Positions 1 to 6,189 of a stretch of 6,241 nt of DNA are shown in pieces. The notes under the pieces are model-generated. The model did no database searches, had not been told where the DNA came from, and was given only the letters and a program-made list of their open reading frames with translations. Origin of the DNA: UBA6522 sp036231525 (lineage in GTDB: Bacteria > Pseudomonadota > Gammaproteobacteria > Steroidobacterales > Rariloculaceae). A program made the position numbers and the translations under genes. Position 1 is the stretch's first letter, and the number at the start of each line of letters is the position of its first letter. The stretch lies in contig JAZAGZ010000027.1 of assembly GCA_036231525.1 (NCBI GenBank), positions 1 through 6,241 of the forward strand, in the 5' to 3' direction.

Positions 1-487
1 GGAATGGTTGGAATCTCCAGTCTATATTGTGATCTTGTTCCTCGCCATTCCGCATATTCGCGCCCATCATTTCTATTTTTCTCACAGGTTGACCCACTGG
101 AAACCGCTGTACAAATCCGCACATTATCTGCACCACAAGAACACCAATGTCGGCCCTTGGTCAGGCTTATCGATGCATCCCATTGAGCATTTGATTTACC
201 TCTCTGGTGTGATCCTCCACTGGATCATCCCGTCACATCCCATTCATGCGTTATATCATCTGATGCATGCTGGTGTCAGCCCGACTTGGGGGCATTGCGG
301 GTATGAAAAAATCAAAGTCAATCAATCCGAAATAAAAGTGGATAATTCTTTTCACTATCTGCACCACCGCTATTTCAATTGTAATTATGGGAATCCTGCT
401 GTTCCTTGGGATAAATGGTTTGGGTCCTTCCACGATGGTACGGATGAAGCGAAAATGAAGAAAAGGCTGCAAAGGATGCAAGGCTGA
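1..487 (+). CDS. Sterol desaturase / fatty acid hydroxylase family protein, C-terminal part (5' end outside window)
   Basis: This is the C-terminal 161 residues of a membrane-bound di-iron oxygenase of the fatty acid hydroxylase/sterol desaturase superfamily (PF04116 type), which hydroxylates or desaturates lipid substrates at the membrane face. The frame is open from base 2 to the TGA at 485-487. The eight-histidine signature of the family is visible: HRLTH (codons 83-97), HYLHH (122-136) and HYLHH (353-367), the last followed by a NYGN segment and a WDKWFG motif (about 407-424) typical of the C-terminus. A hydrophobic stretch lies at 23-52, before the first box, and another at about 185-230. 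Family members are usually about 250-330 residues, so roughly half is missing beyond the window edge. A TTG at 8-10 is not a credible start because it falls inside a hydrophobic segment of the domain. G+C is about 43%, lower than in the neighbouring transporter genes. The substrate (sterol, fatty acid, carotenoid or other) cannot be told. Confidence 0.9.
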   Translation, partial: EWLESPVYIVILFLAIPHIRAHHFYFSHRLTHWKPLYKSAHYLHHKNTNVGPWSGLSMHPIEHLIYLSGVILHWIIPSHPIHALYHLMHAGVSPTWGHCGYEKIKVNQSEIKVDNSFHYLHHRYFNCNYGNPAVPWDKWFGSFHDGTDEAKMKKRLQRMQG

Positions 488-659
488 AAGTTTTATGGAC
501 ACCTATCTGGAATGCCTCCCAGCTGGGTTGCTGATGAAGTTCTCTATACTGGCCTAATCGAGATGCAGGAGATGGATGCTAAGAAATAGCCCCCATGGGA
601 AGCAAAAGCCACCATACCCTTTTCAATTATAATAGCTCTGTACTTTCAGCCAACATCCA
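488..659. other. Convergent intergenic spacer without a clear terminator
   Basis: The 3' ends of the desaturase (plus strand) and permease 2 (minus strand) face each other across 172 bp. I looked for GC-rich hairpins followed by T runs on both strands and found none. The only symmetric elements are two short perfect palindromes, CCCAGCTGGG at 518-527 and CCCATGGG at 592-599, neither followed by a T tract. A weak 5-bp stem, AAAAG (604-608) with CTTTT (619-623), is too AT-rich to be convincing. A 33-codon frame stays open directly after the desaturase stop, ending at a TAG at 587-589; I treat it as non-coding. Confidence 0.7.
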
Positions 660-1547
660 TCAGGATTTATTAGCTGTGTTTGTGAGCGTAGGGTCCAGTC
701 TGTCCCGAAGCCAGTCTCCAATAAGGCTGATCGACATGGTGGTCAGGAAAATCACGATGCCTGGTATCACCGCCACCCACCATGCGAGAACTAGATGATC
801 TCGGCCAGATCCCAACATCTCACCAAGGCTGGTGAGCGGAGCCTGGATTCCGAGGCCCAGAAAGCTTAGTGAGGTTTCGAGCAAGATGGTTTGGGGAAAA
901 TTCAAACTGAACTGGACTATAAGCACGTTAAAGATGTTGGGTAACACGTGTCGACGGTATATCCTCAAAGGACTGAAGCCGAGACTCCGGGCCGCCATGG
1001 CATAACCTTGGGTATTTGCCGAGAGCACCATACCACGGATCAGGCGTGCATAGGTCTCCCAGCCGTAGATCCCCATGAGTCCAATAAAGAGCCAAAGATT
1101 GTTGCCAAAGAAGGCTAGAACGGCAAGAACGATGATGAGGAAGGGAAGCGCCGCTTGTGCATCGACCAAGGCCATGATCACTTCTTCCACCAGGCCCCTG
1201 AAATGCGCGGCAACAAAACCGATTATAGTGCCAAGTACTGCTCCAATCAATGTGCCAACAAGAGCAACGGCAATGCTCACCCGGATCGCCATCATCAACC
1301 GGCTTAGGATGTCTCTTCCGAGTCCGTCGGTGCCAAGGGGATGTGTCATAGAACCGCCGAGGAAGAATGGTGGTTCAAGTCGTAAGAAAAGGTTTTGCTT
1401 AGCATAGTCGTAAGGTGCGAATACAGTCGCAAAGATCGCGGTCAGCATCATCAACAGCACAAACAACACGGAAATTCGAACGAGCATAGGTACTCGCATC
1501 CAGACCATTAGGATAGACATCAAGCGCGGCTTTGCGGTCATGCTCAT
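660..1547 (-). CDS. ABC transporter permease 2, DppC/OppC-like
   Basis: This is the second inner-membrane channel subunit of a peptide/nickel-class ABC importer; it pairs with the DppB-like permease encoded just upstream. It has 295 residues, normal for the family. A first membrane segment lies near residues 22-44, followed by the DppC signature HPLGTDGLGRDILSRL (69-84), which precedes the transmembrane core. Further hydrophobic segments lie at about 91-116, 135-163, 208-232 and 256-278. The cytoplasmic EAA loop that docks to the ATPase is at about 183-205 (AMAARSLG, then RRHVLPNI). The stretch ETSLSFLGLGIQAP (224-237) and the ending GDWLRDRLDP (277-286) are also typical. Its ATG overlaps the stop of the upstream permease (ATGA, 1547-1544). 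A second in-frame ATG at 1541-1539, two codons in, has better spacing from the AAAGGG at 1555-1550 and may be the one used. This is the last gene of the operon. The family assignment is firm; the substrate is unknown. Confidence 0.95.
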   Translation of the reverse strand: MSMTAKPRLMSILMVWMRVPMLVRISVLFVLLMMLTAIFATVFAPYDYAKQNLFLRLEPPFFLGGSMTHPLGTDGLGRDILSRLMMAIRVSIAVALVGTLIGAVLGTIIGFVAAHFRGLVEEVIMALVDAQAALPFLIIVLAVLAFFGNNLWLFIGLMGIYGWETYARLIRGMVLSANTQGYAMAARSLGFSPLRIYRRHVLPNIFNVLIVQFSLNFPQTILLETSLSFLGLGIQAPLTSLGEMLGSGRDHLVLAWWVAVIPGIVIFLTTMSISLIGDWLRDRLDPTLTNTANKS

Positions 1548-2476
1548 TTCCCTTTGCGTTCGGTTCTGAGTCTAGGGTCGATCCAGCCATAGGCTAAGTC
1601 GACGAGAAGATTGGTGAGGACCATGGTGAGGGTGACGAGTATGACGATTGTCTGGACTATGGCAAGATCCCGGGATGAAACCGAGGAGACGAGCAGCCGG
1701 CCAACCCCTGGCCAGGCAAAAACCGCCTCGACAACCACCGCACCTGCGATGATATCGCCTATTCGGAAGCCCAAGATCGTAACCAGCGGAATTGCAGCGT
1801 TGGGAAGGGCGTGCCAGGTTATTCGGCGCGGTCTAGTGATCCCCTTCGCAGCGGCCGTAATCATGTATGGCTTCGGCAACACTTCGAGCATTGAGGACCG
1901 AGCGAAACGCGCAATACTTCCAGCGCTGGATGTGCCCAAAGTAAGCACCGGCATGACCATGTGCGCCCAACTCCCTGACCCAGAGCTTGGAAGCATCTGC
2001 AAAGTCATTGTGAAAAGCAGAATTAGCAGGATACCGAGGAAAAAATTTGGCAAACTAAAACCAAACACGGCAAACGCCATGGTACACCTGTCCATCGGCG
2101 AATCGCGGTAGAGAGCACCTAGGATGCCAAGCGGGATGCTTAGAAAGAGACCAAAGGCGATTGCTGTAAGACCTAGTTGCAACGTGGCAGGCACACGCTC
2201 AAGTACAACTTCCAGAGCATCACGTCCATCACGATATGAGAAGCCAAAATCGCCCTGCATCAGACCACCGAAATAGCGAAGATACTGTTCCCAGATCGGG
2301 CGGTCCAGACCGTATAGGGCTGTGTAGTAGGCCACAAGTTCCGGATCAGCATCGTCTCCCAGCAATGCGTCGAGTGGGTCGCCGGAGAGCCGCAGGATAA
2401 CAAAGACAAGCGAGAGAAGAACTAACACTGTCAGTGCACCACGGAGGCTGCGGATAAGGGCATAGGTAAAGGTCAT
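1544..2476 (-). CDS. ABC transporter permease 1, DppB/OppB-like
   Basis: This is the first inner-membrane channel subunit of the importer, forming a heterodimer with the DppC-like protein. With the chosen start it has 310 residues, typical of DppB proteins (about 300-340). An N-terminal membrane segment (about 7-29) is followed by the family element GDPLDALLG (32-40), and later by LQGDFG-like and RVPATLQLGL segments (74-78 and 94-103). Five further hydrophobic segments follow at about 100-122, 133-158, 172-190, 228-253 and 272-298. The EAA loop spans about 204-226 (TAAAKG, then HALPN). The conserved FAWPGVGRL (253-261) and the ending WIDPRL (298-303) are present. The frame stays open upstream to an ATG at 2506, but the ATG at 2476-2474 is preferred. 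It forms an ATGA overlap with the upstream ATPase stop, has a GGAG 8 nt before it, and gives the family-typical N-terminus directly before the first membrane segment. Confidence 0.94.
   Translation of the reverse strand: MTFTYALIRSLRGALTVLVLLSLVFVILRLSGDPLDALLGDDADPELVAYYTALYGLDRPIWEQYLRYFGGLMQGDFGFSYRDGRDALEVVLERVPATLQLGLTAIAFGLFLSIPLGILGALYRDSPMDRCTMAFAVFGFSLPNFFLGILLILLFTMTLQMLPSSGSGSWAHMVMPVLTLGTSSAGSIARFARSSMLEVLPKPYMITAAAKGITRPRRITWHALPNAAIPLVTILGFRIGDIIAGAVVVEAVFAWPGVGRLLVSSVSSRDLAIVQTIVILVTLTMVLTNLLVDLAYGWIDPRLRTERKGK
1550..1555 (-). promoter_or_regulatory. Ribosome binding site of permease 2
   Basis: AAAGGG on the minus strand lies inside the last codons of permease 1. It is only 2 nt from the first ATG (1547) but 8 nt from the second in-frame ATG (1541-1539). 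The usual 5-9 nt spacing favours the second ATG. Re-initiation by ribosomes finishing permease 1 could make the first usable too. Confidence 0.5.
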
Positions 2477-3456
2477 GCAACCTGCTCCAGTGTAGGGAAG
2501 TGGCAAGAGACGACCCGGTCAGTGTCGATGATGACCGGCTCCGGCGCCCTCTCCGCACAGACAGTCTGGCGTCGCGGACACCGGGTGTGGAAAGGACAGC
2601 CCTTCAGATCATCAAGACGCTGCGGTGGCTCACCATCCAGAAGGATCCTTATGCGGTTTGCCTCCGGGTCGGGCACGGGCACTGCCGATATCAGTGCTTG
2701 GGTGTATGGATGGGCAGGAGAAGAAAACAGCGCCTCTACTGGTGCTGTCTCAACGATTTCGCCAAGATACATTACCGCCACCTTGTGTGCTATATGGCGT
2801 ACTACGGCGAGATCATGGCTGATGAAGAGCATGACAAGCCCGAACTCATCCCGCACTTCCGCAAGCAGCCGGACTACTTGCGCCTGCATGCTCACATCGA
2901 GTGCTGAGATCGGCTCGTCGCAAACGAGGAACCGTGGCCGAAGAATGAGCGCCCGCGCGATTACGATGCGCTGTCGTTGTCCTCCGCTAAGCGCATTTGG
3001 GAATCTTTCTAGCACGGAATCGGAAAGGCCGACTCGGCGCAGCATCTGCCTTGCCTTATCCCGGCGTGAGGCCATTGACCCCGCTCCGAACACCTCTAGA
3101 GGTTCGGCCACTTGATCGAGAACGCGGTGGCGCGGATTGAGCGCTCCCAAGGGGTCCTGGAAGATCAGTTGTTTATTGCGGCGCTCTTCCCGCCAGGCGC
3201 GTCGGTTGTCCATCTCCAGAGGTTGCCCGTCAAACAGGACTTCTCCAACGTCGGGCGCTTCGAGCCCGAGGATTAGCCGGCCTACGGTGCTCTTGCCCGA
3301 CCCGCTCTCGCCCACCAATCCAAGAGTCTCACCGGGGCCGATGGTGAGGGTCACGTCGCGAACAGCAGTTAGGCGTGTTCGGCGACCGAATAAGGTCTTA
3401 CGCGGCATGGTATAGCTGCGCCAGAGCCCTTTCGCCTCGACTAGGGGTTGAGTCAA
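2473..3456 (-). CDS. ABC transporter ATPase 2, DppF/OppF-like, probable TTG start
   Basis: This is one of the two cytoplasmic nucleotide-binding subunits that power the importer. From the chosen start it has 327 residues, the usual DppF/OppF size. All ATPase motifs are intact: Walker A GESGSGKS (49-56), Q-loop Gln100, signature LSGGQRQR (156-163), Walker B FLVCDEP with catalytic Glu181 (176-182), D-loop SALD (184-187) and H-loop His214. The C-terminal oligopeptide/dipeptide extension is present (HPYTQAL at 249-255, then cysteines 287, 293, 300 and 318 in a C-x5-C-x6-C-x17-C pattern). The frame runs upstream to an ATG at 3570, but that stretch lies inside the preceding ATPase gene and is not family-like. 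A TTG at 3456-3454 overlaps that gene's TGA as TTGA and is preceded by GGGGGAG at 5 nt. It yields an N-terminus reading MTQPLVEAKGL, as expected for this family. TTG is therefore the likely start. Confidence 0.93.
   Translation of the reverse strand: MTQPLVEAKGLWRSYTMPRKTLFGRRTRLTAVRDVTLTIGPGETLGLVGESGSGKSTVGRLILGLEAPDVGEVLFDGQPLEMDNRRAWREERRNKQLIFQDPLGALNPRHRVLDQVAEPLEVFGAGSMASRRDKARQMLRRVGLSDSVLERFPNALSGGQRQRIVIARALILRPRFLVCDEPISALDVSMQAQVVRLLAEVRDEFGLVMLFISHDLAVVRHIAHKVAVMYLGEIVETAPVEALFSSPAHPYTQALISAVPVPDPEANRIRILLDGEPPQRLDDLKGCPFHTRCPRRQTVCAERAPEPVIIDTDRVVSCHFPTLEQVA
2485..2488 (-). promoter_or_regulatory. Ribosome binding site deciding the permease 1 start
   Basis: GGAG on the minus strand, inside the end of the second ATPase gene, lies 8 nt upstream of the ATG at 2476-2474. 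This supports the overlapping ATGA start over the longer frame beginning at 2506. Confidence 0.6.
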
Positions 3457-4472
3457 TTTAGCTCCCCCACACGGTGACAGGCCACTCGTGAAGGGCCAAG
3501 TACTTCCAATACGGGGACCGTATCGCTGCAGTAGGGGCGAACCGAAGTACAACGTGGGGCAAAGGCACAACCTTGGGTACTTGTCATGAGAGACGGTGCG
3601 GTACCCGGAATGGGCGTGAAATCTTGACTCGGAGTATCTATTCGAGGACGGGACCGAAGGAGTGCCCGTGTGTAGGGGTGACGTGGCAGTGCAAAGAGAG
3701 TCCTAACAGGCGCTTCCTCCACAATACGACCGGCATACATCACTGCCACTCTGTCAGCGATTTCTGCGACGACCCCGAGATCGTGGTTAATAAGCAACAG
3801 CGCAGTGCCGAGTTCACATTTAAGCTTGCGTAAAAGTTCAAGAATCTGCGCCTGAATTGTAACGTCGAGTGCGGTGGTGGGCTCATCAGCGATAATCAGG
3901 CGCGGCTCGGTGGCGATAGCCATTGCGATCATCACCCGCTGTGCGATTCCACCGGAAAGCTCATGTGGAAAGCTTGAAAGCCGTTCCTCTGGAGATGTCA
4001 CACCGACGCGTCGCAAAAGAGCCACGGTCTCGGCTAGCGATTCACGGCGTGAGAGACCCCGCCGGATGCCTAAAGCTTCACCGATCTGACTGCCAACAGA
4101 ATGGACCGGGTTCAGAGCGGCGACTGGCTCCTGAAAAATCATTGTGATTTCGCGTCCGCGTATAGCCCCCATCATGTTTTCGGGGCGATTGTCGATGCGG
4201 TGTTCTGCGAAAGAAACGCTCCCGCCAACGATCCGGGCACCATGAGGCAAGAGTCCCATTGTGGTGAGTGCGGTCAGCGTCTTTCCGCAGCCGCTCTCAC
4301 CGACAAGACACAAGACCTCGCCGGTGGCAACGGTGAGTGTTATATCTTTCAACACCTCAACTGGACCGGTTTCGGTGTCAAAGACCACCGTGAGGCTGTT
4401 GATCTGTAACAGTTTAGGAGGGTCTGCTAGCGCAGGTCCTTCCAAAGTGATCGGCTCATCGGTGGCGGACAT
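3453..4472 (-). CDS. ABC transporter ATPase 1, DppD/OppD-like
   Basis: This is the other cytoplasmic nucleotide-binding subunit of the importer, 339 residues, matching the DppD/OppD family. Motifs in order: Walker A GESGCGKT (58-65), Q-loop Gln114, signature LSGGIAQR (172-179), Walker B LIIADEP with Glu197 (192-198), D-loop TALD (200-203) and H-loop His230. The signature differs from the usual LSGGMRQR of this subfamily at two variable positions, and Walker A carries Cys61 and ends in Thr65; none of this should abolish ATPase function. The C-terminal extension has HPYTRAL (265-271) and cysteines 302, 308, 315 and 332 in a C-x5-C-x6-C-x16-C pattern. The ATG at 4472 gives about 20 residues before the ABC fold begins, slightly long. 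A GAGG at 4488-4485, 12 nt upstream and overlapping the stop of the binding-protein gene, is the only ribosome site seen. The gap to that gene is 14 nt. Confidence 0.95.
   Translation of the reverse strand: MSATDEPITLEGPALADPPKLLQINSLTVVFDTETGPVEVLKDITLTVATGEVLCLVGESGCGKTLTALTTMGLLPHGARIVGGSVSFAEHRIDNRPENMMGAIRGREITMIFQEPVAALNPVHSVGSQIGEALGIRRGLSRRESLAETVALLRRVGVTSPEERLSSFPHELSGGIAQRVMIAMAIATEPRLIIADEPTTALDVTIQAQILELLRKLKCELGTALLLINHDLGVVAEIADRVAVMYAGRIVEEAPVRTLFALPRHPYTRALLRSRPRIDTPSQDFTPIPGTAPSLMTSTQGCAFAPRCTSVRPYCSDTVPVLEVLGPSRVACHRVGELN
3462..3468 (-). promoter_or_regulatory. Strong ribosome binding site deciding the TTG start of ATPase 2
   Basis: GGGGGAG on the minus strand overlaps the last codons of ATPase 1 and ends 5 nt before the TTG at 3456-3454. 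No ATG or GTG in the ATPase 2 frame lies at a usable distance, so this purine run is the main support for a TTG initiation codon coupled to the TGA of ATPase 1. Confidence 0.65.
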
Positions 4473-4486
4473 GTGTCTGCCCGACC

Positions 4487-6091
4487 TCAGTCGCTTCCTA
4501 TGACGCGCAGATTGTCTGGTCGGAAGTCCTCGAAGAACTGTGGGGTCGGTGTGTATTCAAGACCTTTCCGAATGCCATATGTGTCTGCAGGGCTATAGAG
4601 GACTGTGCTCGGTACCTCGTCCAAGTAGATCTCAATCAGTCGACGTGCGTTTGAACGTCGACGCTCCAGACCGTTTATGCGATCCAATTCCGCGGCCAAC
4701 GCAGAGAACTCTTCGTGAGACCAATACTTGTACTTTTTCACGAACGCCGAACGATGTCCGTAGTTGTGCGCAAGCTGGCCCAGGGGATCAGGGAAGCGAT
4801 AGGTGTTAGACCATTGGTAGAGCATTGTATCTTCATTCCGCATCGCCTTCCAGTTCTCCTTGGGGGTCAGGACGACATTGGCACCGATCTCTCTCCACAT
4901 CATCTGAAGGATCTGCGCTGCCTCCTGCCCAAGCGAGTAGTAGCCGGGGATGAAGCTAAAAGTTAGCTCCTCGCCGGTATAGCCGCCCTCAACCAGGAGC
5001 GCCTTTGCTCGCTCCGGGTCATAGGAGAAACCCTCGGCATCCTCGATGAACATCTCGTTGAATGCCTTAAGCTGCGGCCCCTGCGGTGTGATCGTCTTAC
5101 CTTTCCAGATTGAGTCGATCATGCGCTGACGGTCGATAGCTAGTGCGAGAGCCTGTCGGATACGCTTGTCAGCAAGAAGTGGATGTTTGGTGTTTAACGC
5201 GACCACGTGGGTGTTCTCGCGCACTACATTCTTTATATTAATATCTTTGTAGCGTTTGAAGACGGGCACCTGATCCGGTGGGATATCGGCAGCTATGTCG
5301 AATTCACCAGCCACAATACCAGCGATTCGTCCTGCCACTTCAGGTACCTCGACGAAGGTTATAGACTTCGCAGCGGGGGGGCCCATGAAGTAGTCGTCAT
5401 TGGCCAAAAACTTGATCGACTCGCCCGGTACGTAGCTTTCGAACTTATAGGGACCAGTGCCAATTGGTTGCCAGGTGATCTTTTTAAATGCGGTTTTCAT
5501 CCATTCGGAGGTGGGTACGCCGTCTCGAGCATAGGACATGTACTGAGCTTTCGAAACTATCCCGGAGGTCTTGCTCGCGAGGCGATGGACCATTATCGGG
5601 TCGGCATACTTCCAGACCATCTTCACCTCATAGCGTCCGAGCACCTCGACTCTATCTAGTACGCCAGTGCTAACTGCGACTTTTTTTACTGGTGCACCCT
5701 CACCATAGACACGCTCAGGTCCATAGGCGAAGGCCACGTCATCGGCAGTGAACTCGGTGCCGTCGTGCCATTTCACACCTTTGCGGAGTTGAAGCACTAG
5801 CTCGGTCGGGCTAATTTGCTTCCAGGAGGTGGCAAGGCCTGGAACGAAAGTAGTCCGTCCTGTTTTGGCCTGAGCAACAAAATCTCTTCGTACCAAGTGG
5901 TCATAGATGTTGTAGGTAATCCGGATATCCACGTTACCGGTAAACCCGGCTTCTAGTCCACGGGCAAGCTTAGGCACAGCGACAACAAGGTCGGGCCTGT
6001 CTGCAGCGTCAACAGGAGTAGGTTTTCCTAACGTGAAAATGATGGTGAGGACTGTTGTACAGGCTACTAAAAATCTTTGTTTGTACGACAT
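4487..6091 (-). CDS. Periplasmic substrate-binding protein, family 5 (SBP_bac_5)
   Basis: This is the soluble ligand receptor of the importer, first gene of the operon, 534 residues (family about 500-550). The N-terminus is a Sec signal peptide: basic start (Lys4, Arg6), hydrophobic core at about 7-22, and a probable signal peptidase I cut after VDA at residue 29. Family hallmarks follow: NIYDHLVRRD (61-70), FVPGLATSW (82-90), LRKGVKWHDGTEFTADDV (102-119, a near-exact family signature), GTGPYKFESY (211-220), IRQALALAIDR (311-321) and YDPERAKALL (357-366). The last domain contains QWSNTYRFPDP (426-436) and LYSPADTYGIRKGL (498-511). The region after Trp427, which in OppA and DppA carries the aspartate contacting the peptide amino group, has no acidic residue before Asp435. 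The ATG at 6091 has AGGAG 6 nt upstream. The substrate class (peptide, opine, sugar conjugate, metal chelate) is not determined by sequence. Confidence 0.95.
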   Translation of the reverse strand: MSYKQRFLVACTTVLTIIFTLGKPTPVDAADRPDLVVAVPKLARGLEAGFTGNVDIRITYNIYDHLVRRDFVAQAKTGRTTFVPGLATSWKQISPTELVLQLRKGVKWHDGTEFTADDVAFAYGPERVYGEGAPVKKVAVSTGVLDRVEVLGRYEVKMVWKYADPIMVHRLASKTSGIVSKAQYMSYARDGVPTSEWMKTAFKKITWQPIGTGPYKFESYVPGESIKFLANDDYFMGPPAAKSITFVEVPEVAGRIAGIVAGEFDIAADIPPDQVPVFKRYKDINIKNVVRENTHVVALNTKHPLLADKRIRQALALAIDRQRMIDSIWKGKTITPQGPQLKAFNEMFIEDAEGFSYDPERAKALLVEGGYTGEELTFSFIPGYYSLGQEAAQILQMMWREIGANVVLTPKENWKAMRNEDTMLYQWSNTYRFPDPLGQLAHNYGHRSAFVKKYKYWSHEEFSALAAELDRINGLERRRSNARRLIEIYLDEVPSTVLYSPADTYGIRKGLEYTPTPQFFEDFRPDNLRVIGSD

Positions 6092-6097
6092 GTGATT

Positions 6098-6102
6098 CTC
6101 CT
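6098..6102 (-). promoter_or_regulatory. Ribosome binding site of the binding-protein gene
   Basis: AGGAG on the minus strand is 6 nt upstream of the ATG at 6091-6089. It is a near-perfect Shine-Dalgarno sequence and the best in the operon, fitting the high expression expected for a periplasmic receptor. Confidence 0.8.
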
Positions 6103-6150
6103 ATCTTCATGGTTTTATGAATTAATTACTATGGAACTTTTGCGAAGATT

Positions 6151-6156
6151 ATTATA
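6151..6156 (-). promoter_or_regulatory. Candidate -10 element of the transporter operon promoter
   Basis: A perfect TATAAT reads on the minus strand about 60 nt upstream of the binding-protein ATG. The nearest -35-like hexamer, TTGTAA (6174-6169), is only 12 nt away, too close for normal sigma-70 spacing; it would be 15 nt from an overlapping AATAAT at 6153-6148. In DNA this AT-rich a TATAAT can occur by chance, so the promoter is tentative. Confidence 0.3.
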
Positions 6157-6175
6157 AATAAAAAAATATTACAAG

Positions 6176-6189
6176 AAATAAATTTATTT
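6176..6189. repeat. 14-bp perfect palindrome in the leader
   Basis: AAATAAATTTATTT is identical on both strands. It lies 19 nt upstream of the candidate -10, overlapping where a -35 or activator site would sit. It could be a regulator half-site pair, or a chance product of the extreme AT content. Confidence 0.35.

Noticed and set aside
8..10. TTG as the start of the desaturase gene
   Set aside because: The frame is open to the window edge and the family needs about 100 more residues upstream, so the gene is cut by the boundary, not started here.
483..650. Inverted repeat GCTGAAAG (483-490) / CTTTCAGC (643-650)
   Set aside because: The arms are only 8 bp and 152 bp apart, one arm lies in the end of the desaturase coding sequence, and there are no element features between them.
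1611..2111. Open plus-strand frame of 166 codons opposite permease 1
   Set aside because: It mirrors a real DppB-like gene on the other strand; the product is a low-complexity basic sequence without a recognisable domain.
2522..3115. Open plus-strand frame of 197 codons opposite ATPase 2
   Set aside because: It is antisense to a gene with all ABC motifs intact, its translation is rich in Arg and Ser with no family features, and it has no plausible separate role.
3457..3570. Longer N-terminus of ATPase 2 starting at the ATG at 3570
   Set aside because: These 38 residues overlap the end of ATPase 1, are not family-like, and a TTG with a well-placed purine-rich site gives the expected N-terminus.
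4440..4472. Signature LSGGIAQR and the Cys/Thr Walker A in ATPase 1 as signs of a degenerate ATP site
   Set aside because: All catalytic and nucleotide-contacting residues (Lys64, Gln114, Glu197, His230) are present; the changes are at tolerated positions.
5207..5659. Open plus-strand frame of 150 codons opposite the binding-protein gene
   Set aside because: It lies entirely within the SBP family 5 coding region, where the minus-strand frame explains the sequence; no ribosome site or domain supports it.
6059..6061. Lipobox-like LVAC at residues 8-11 of the binding protein
   Set aside because: The hydrophobic core before the Cys would be only about four residues and continues well past it; a normal signal peptide with cleavage after VDA at residue 29 fits better.
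5992..6110. Small minus-strand frame from the ATG at 6110 overlapping the binding-protein start
   Set aside because: It has no ribosome binding site, is out of frame with the gene, and its product has no leader-peptide features such as codon runs.
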